Assembly (NCBI GenBank): GCA_937885815.1
Contig: CALABM010000009.1
Coordinates: forward strand, 1-6,422
Direction: 5' to 3'
Origin: an uncultured Verrucomicrobiales bacterium
GTDB lineage: Bacteria; Verrucomicrobiota; Verrucomicrobiia; Verrucomicrobiales; Akkermansiaceae
Length of the DNA stretch: 6,422 nt
Numbering within the stretch: the first letter of the stretch is position 1; every line of letters starts with the position of its first letter. The position numbers and the translations under genes are program-made. Shown here piece after piece: positions 5,049 to 6,422 of the stretch. The notes under the pieces were generated by a model. It saw only the letters and a list, made by a program, of their open reading frames with translations, did not search any database and was not told the origin of the DNA.

Positions 5049-6008
5049 TCAGGCCCAGATGTTCCACCACACTACCCCCAGCACTAAAGACAGCAGCACC
5101 AGCCCCACGCAGATAATCATTCTGCCACGGCGGTGCCAACGGCTGTAATGGCGAGTCACGGGCAAAGGCACTCCCTGCCCGCGGCAGATAATGCCATCAT
5201 GCCCCCCATGCAAGCGGAGAAAGACATTTTCTTCCGTAAGCCGTATACATTCGCCCATGCTGCCCCATGGCAGAAAGCAGGTAATACCACCGTTCATGCG
5301 CACGATGATGCCGCGCTTCGTACGCCGCAGCTCCTCGCCCATGTAGTATTCCATACAAAAATCATCGTCCAACTCACTGACCCCGGATACAGCCACCGCC
5401 GCTGCAAGAACAAAAAAAATGCAGCATATACCCATTTCTATGCCGGGTATAAAAGGGCAAATGATCCCCGCCAGTAGCCATGGGATTCCCATCTTCACAA
5501 AGGGGAGCACTGGAACGCTAAAGGGTGAGCGCGCGCAAAGCACAGGGGCACTTACATCCTCATCTTCCTTGTGCAGATGCCTGTGCTTTTCCACCTGCTG
5601 CCGGATATGCTCACAGGTAGCGTCCAGCTCCCCGGCGGCTACCGTCAGCTGATAAAAGCTATCATTCACCTTATCCTCCAGCCAGAGAGCGCCATCCTTG
5701 CTGGTGACATTGCAGATACTCTCCCAAGGCAGAAAAAGAACAGGAGTACCAGCGGCCTTGCTGTATAAAAGAACCCCTCGGCGAGTGAACCGCCAAGCCG
5801 TGCATAAATCCTGCAGCCAATCCCCGGCACGCGTTGCAGAGGCATGGCGAACATACACATCACAGTAGCAAATACAGCTCAGCACAAAACCCGCCCCTAT
5901 GCAGAAGCTGGCTATACAGGAGGCCAGCGACTCCCATGGGTACAGCCACGTACCCAGAGCACCTGCGGCTATCGCCACGCCAAGCCCTATTCCCCACTTT
6001 TTTATCAT
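5049..6008 (-). CDS. Membrane protein with two YcxB-like repeats
   Basis: This 319-residue inner-membrane protein is not recognised as a named gene. Predicted membrane segments are about 5-22, 28-48, 167-188, 190-210 and 297-317. Two soluble parts resemble each other: 73-125 (RFTRRGVLLY, then FLPW at 92-95, then DGALWLEDKVNDSFYQL) and 228-280 (RRTKRGIIVR, then FLPW at 245-248, then ENVFLRLHGGHDGI). The pattern R-[RK]-R/K-G, beta-strands, FLPW and a following charged strand recalls bacterial PH-like YcxB domains, which usually follow a pair of membrane helices. The whole therefore looks like a duplicated [two helices + domain] unit with a final helix; this homology is inferred by eye. It is rich in Cys (17 of 319), many in or near the helices. 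The ATG at 6008 follows a GGAG only 2 nt away and lies 19 nt after the preceding gene on the same strand, suggesting translation from a shared message. Confidence 0.75.
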   Translation of the reverse strand: MIKKWGIGLGVAIAAGALGTWLYPWESLASCIASFCIGAGFVLSCICYCDVYVRHASATRAGDWLQDLCTAWRFTRRGVLLYSKAAGTPVLFLPWESICNVTSKDGALWLEDKVNDSFYQLTVAAGELDATCEHIRQQVEKHRHLHKEDEDVSAPVLCARSPFSVPVLPFVKMGIPWLLAGIICPFIPGIEMGICCIFFVLAAAVAVSGVSELDDDFCMEYYMGEELRRTKRGIIVRMNGGITCFLPWGSMGECIRLTEENVFLRLHGGHDGIICRGQGVPLPVTRHYSRWHRRGRMIICVGLVLLSLVLGVVWWNIWA

Positions 6009-6027
6009 AACTCCGTCACGTCCTCAA

Positions 6028-6422
6028 TCAGTCCAGCAGAGGATTATACATCTCGGCACGATGACTTGCGCGCCCCACGGCATACTCGGTATTGCGCAGT
6101 TGGAAGGCGCCATCCTTCCAAGCCCAGAGAATCAACACGCTATTAAATATCAGAATAGTCAGATACAGTCCCTTCAGGAGAGCCCGGCGGGGAACAAGTG
6201 ACTTTCTGCGCCACAGCAGCCACAGCAGCACACCACCGGTACTGAGCACATACAAGATGTGCGTGACAAGTGTATACCACTCCCCTGCATATATGCAGGC
6301 CGCAGGAATCGTGAGCAGCAGCAGCCAGCACCCTGCCAAACAAAGCAGAATAACAACAGACCATACCAGCCACCGCGGAACAACCCACTTCACGAGCGCA
6401 TCCACCAGCGCACAAAGTAGCC
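6028..6422 (-). CDS. Small membrane protein, 5' end outside the window
   Basis: The frame is open to the right edge of the window, so the start may lie beyond it. The first possible start inside is GTG at 6405, which would give 125 residues, but the upstream codons (LLCAL) remain open, so the choice is uncertain. Counting from that GTG, hydrophobic segments are at about 9-38, 44-66 and 77-96, separated by a basic loop (WRRKSLVPRR, 65-74), and the chain ends in a polar tail (residues 97-125) with no hydrophobic segment. No family is recognised. It is transcribed ahead of the 319-residue membrane protein with a 19-nt gap, so the two probably form an operon and may work together at the inner membrane. 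Confidence 0.6.
   Translation of the reverse strand, partial: LLCALVDALVKWVVPRWLVWSVVILLCLAGCWLLLLTIPAACIYAGEWYTLVTHILYVLSTGGVLLWLLWRRKSLVPRRALLKGLYLTILIFNSVLILWAWKDGAFQLRNTEYAVGRASHRAEMYNPLLD

Noticed and set aside
5133..5652. Plus-strand open frames of 77-114 codons opposite the 319-residue membrane protein
   Set aside because: They overlap a longer frame with clear membrane helices and an internal repeat, and have no start signals or recognisable features.

Overview
The window looks like chromosomal DNA from a Gram-negative bacterium of moderate-to-high GC. The gene set fits a gut Verrucomicrobium such as Akkermansia: a secreted GH20 hexosaminidase of the kind used on mucin or host glycans, tiny lipoproteins, and few Shine-Dalgarno sequences. 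This placement is an inference from style and content; no rRNA or other taxonomic marker is present.

Layout from left to right. (1) Positions 1-564 hold two tandem copies of a very small lipoprotein gene. The first is cut by the window edge and the second (372-494) is complete at 40 codons. Each encodes a poly-glutamine run from a CAG repeat and is followed by a small hairpin and a rho-independent terminator. (2) At 603-1397 is an OppF/DppF-type ABC transporter ATPase, with no permease or binding-protein partner visible. (3) At 3034-1394 on the minus strand is a secreted GH20 beta-N-acetylhexosaminidase. It converges on the ATPase gene and their stop codons share the sequence TTAA. (4) Divergent from it is ahcY (3118-4530), S-adenosylhomocysteine hydrolase, which ends in a strong terminator. 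(5) At 4609-5037 is a small YkuD-type L,D-transpeptidase without a signal peptide. (6) On the minus strand, 5049-6422 holds two adjacent genes for unrecognised membrane proteins. The complete one (319 aa) appears to contain an internally duplicated FLPW-containing domain that resembles YcxB-type domains.

The most distinctive feature is promoter placement. The GH20 and ahcY genes have very good sigma70-type promoters (TTGACA-17-TAAATT and TTGACG-17-TACAAT). Their -10 boxes lie only 8 and 10 nt from the start codons, so both transcripts should have almost no leader. The ABC gene has the same arrangement. The GH20 and ahcY promoters are back to back, their -35 boxes forming an inverted repeat with a 7-nt gap. 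This also argues that ahcY starts at 3118 rather than at the upstream in-frame ATG at 3049.

The genes do not form one pathway. They are mostly single-gene transcription units with housekeeping or envelope/nutrient roles: methyl-cycle recycling, glycan degradation, peptide uptake and cell-wall crosslinking. No mobile element, CRISPR array, tRNA or rRNA was seen, and no clear novel multi-gene system is evident.
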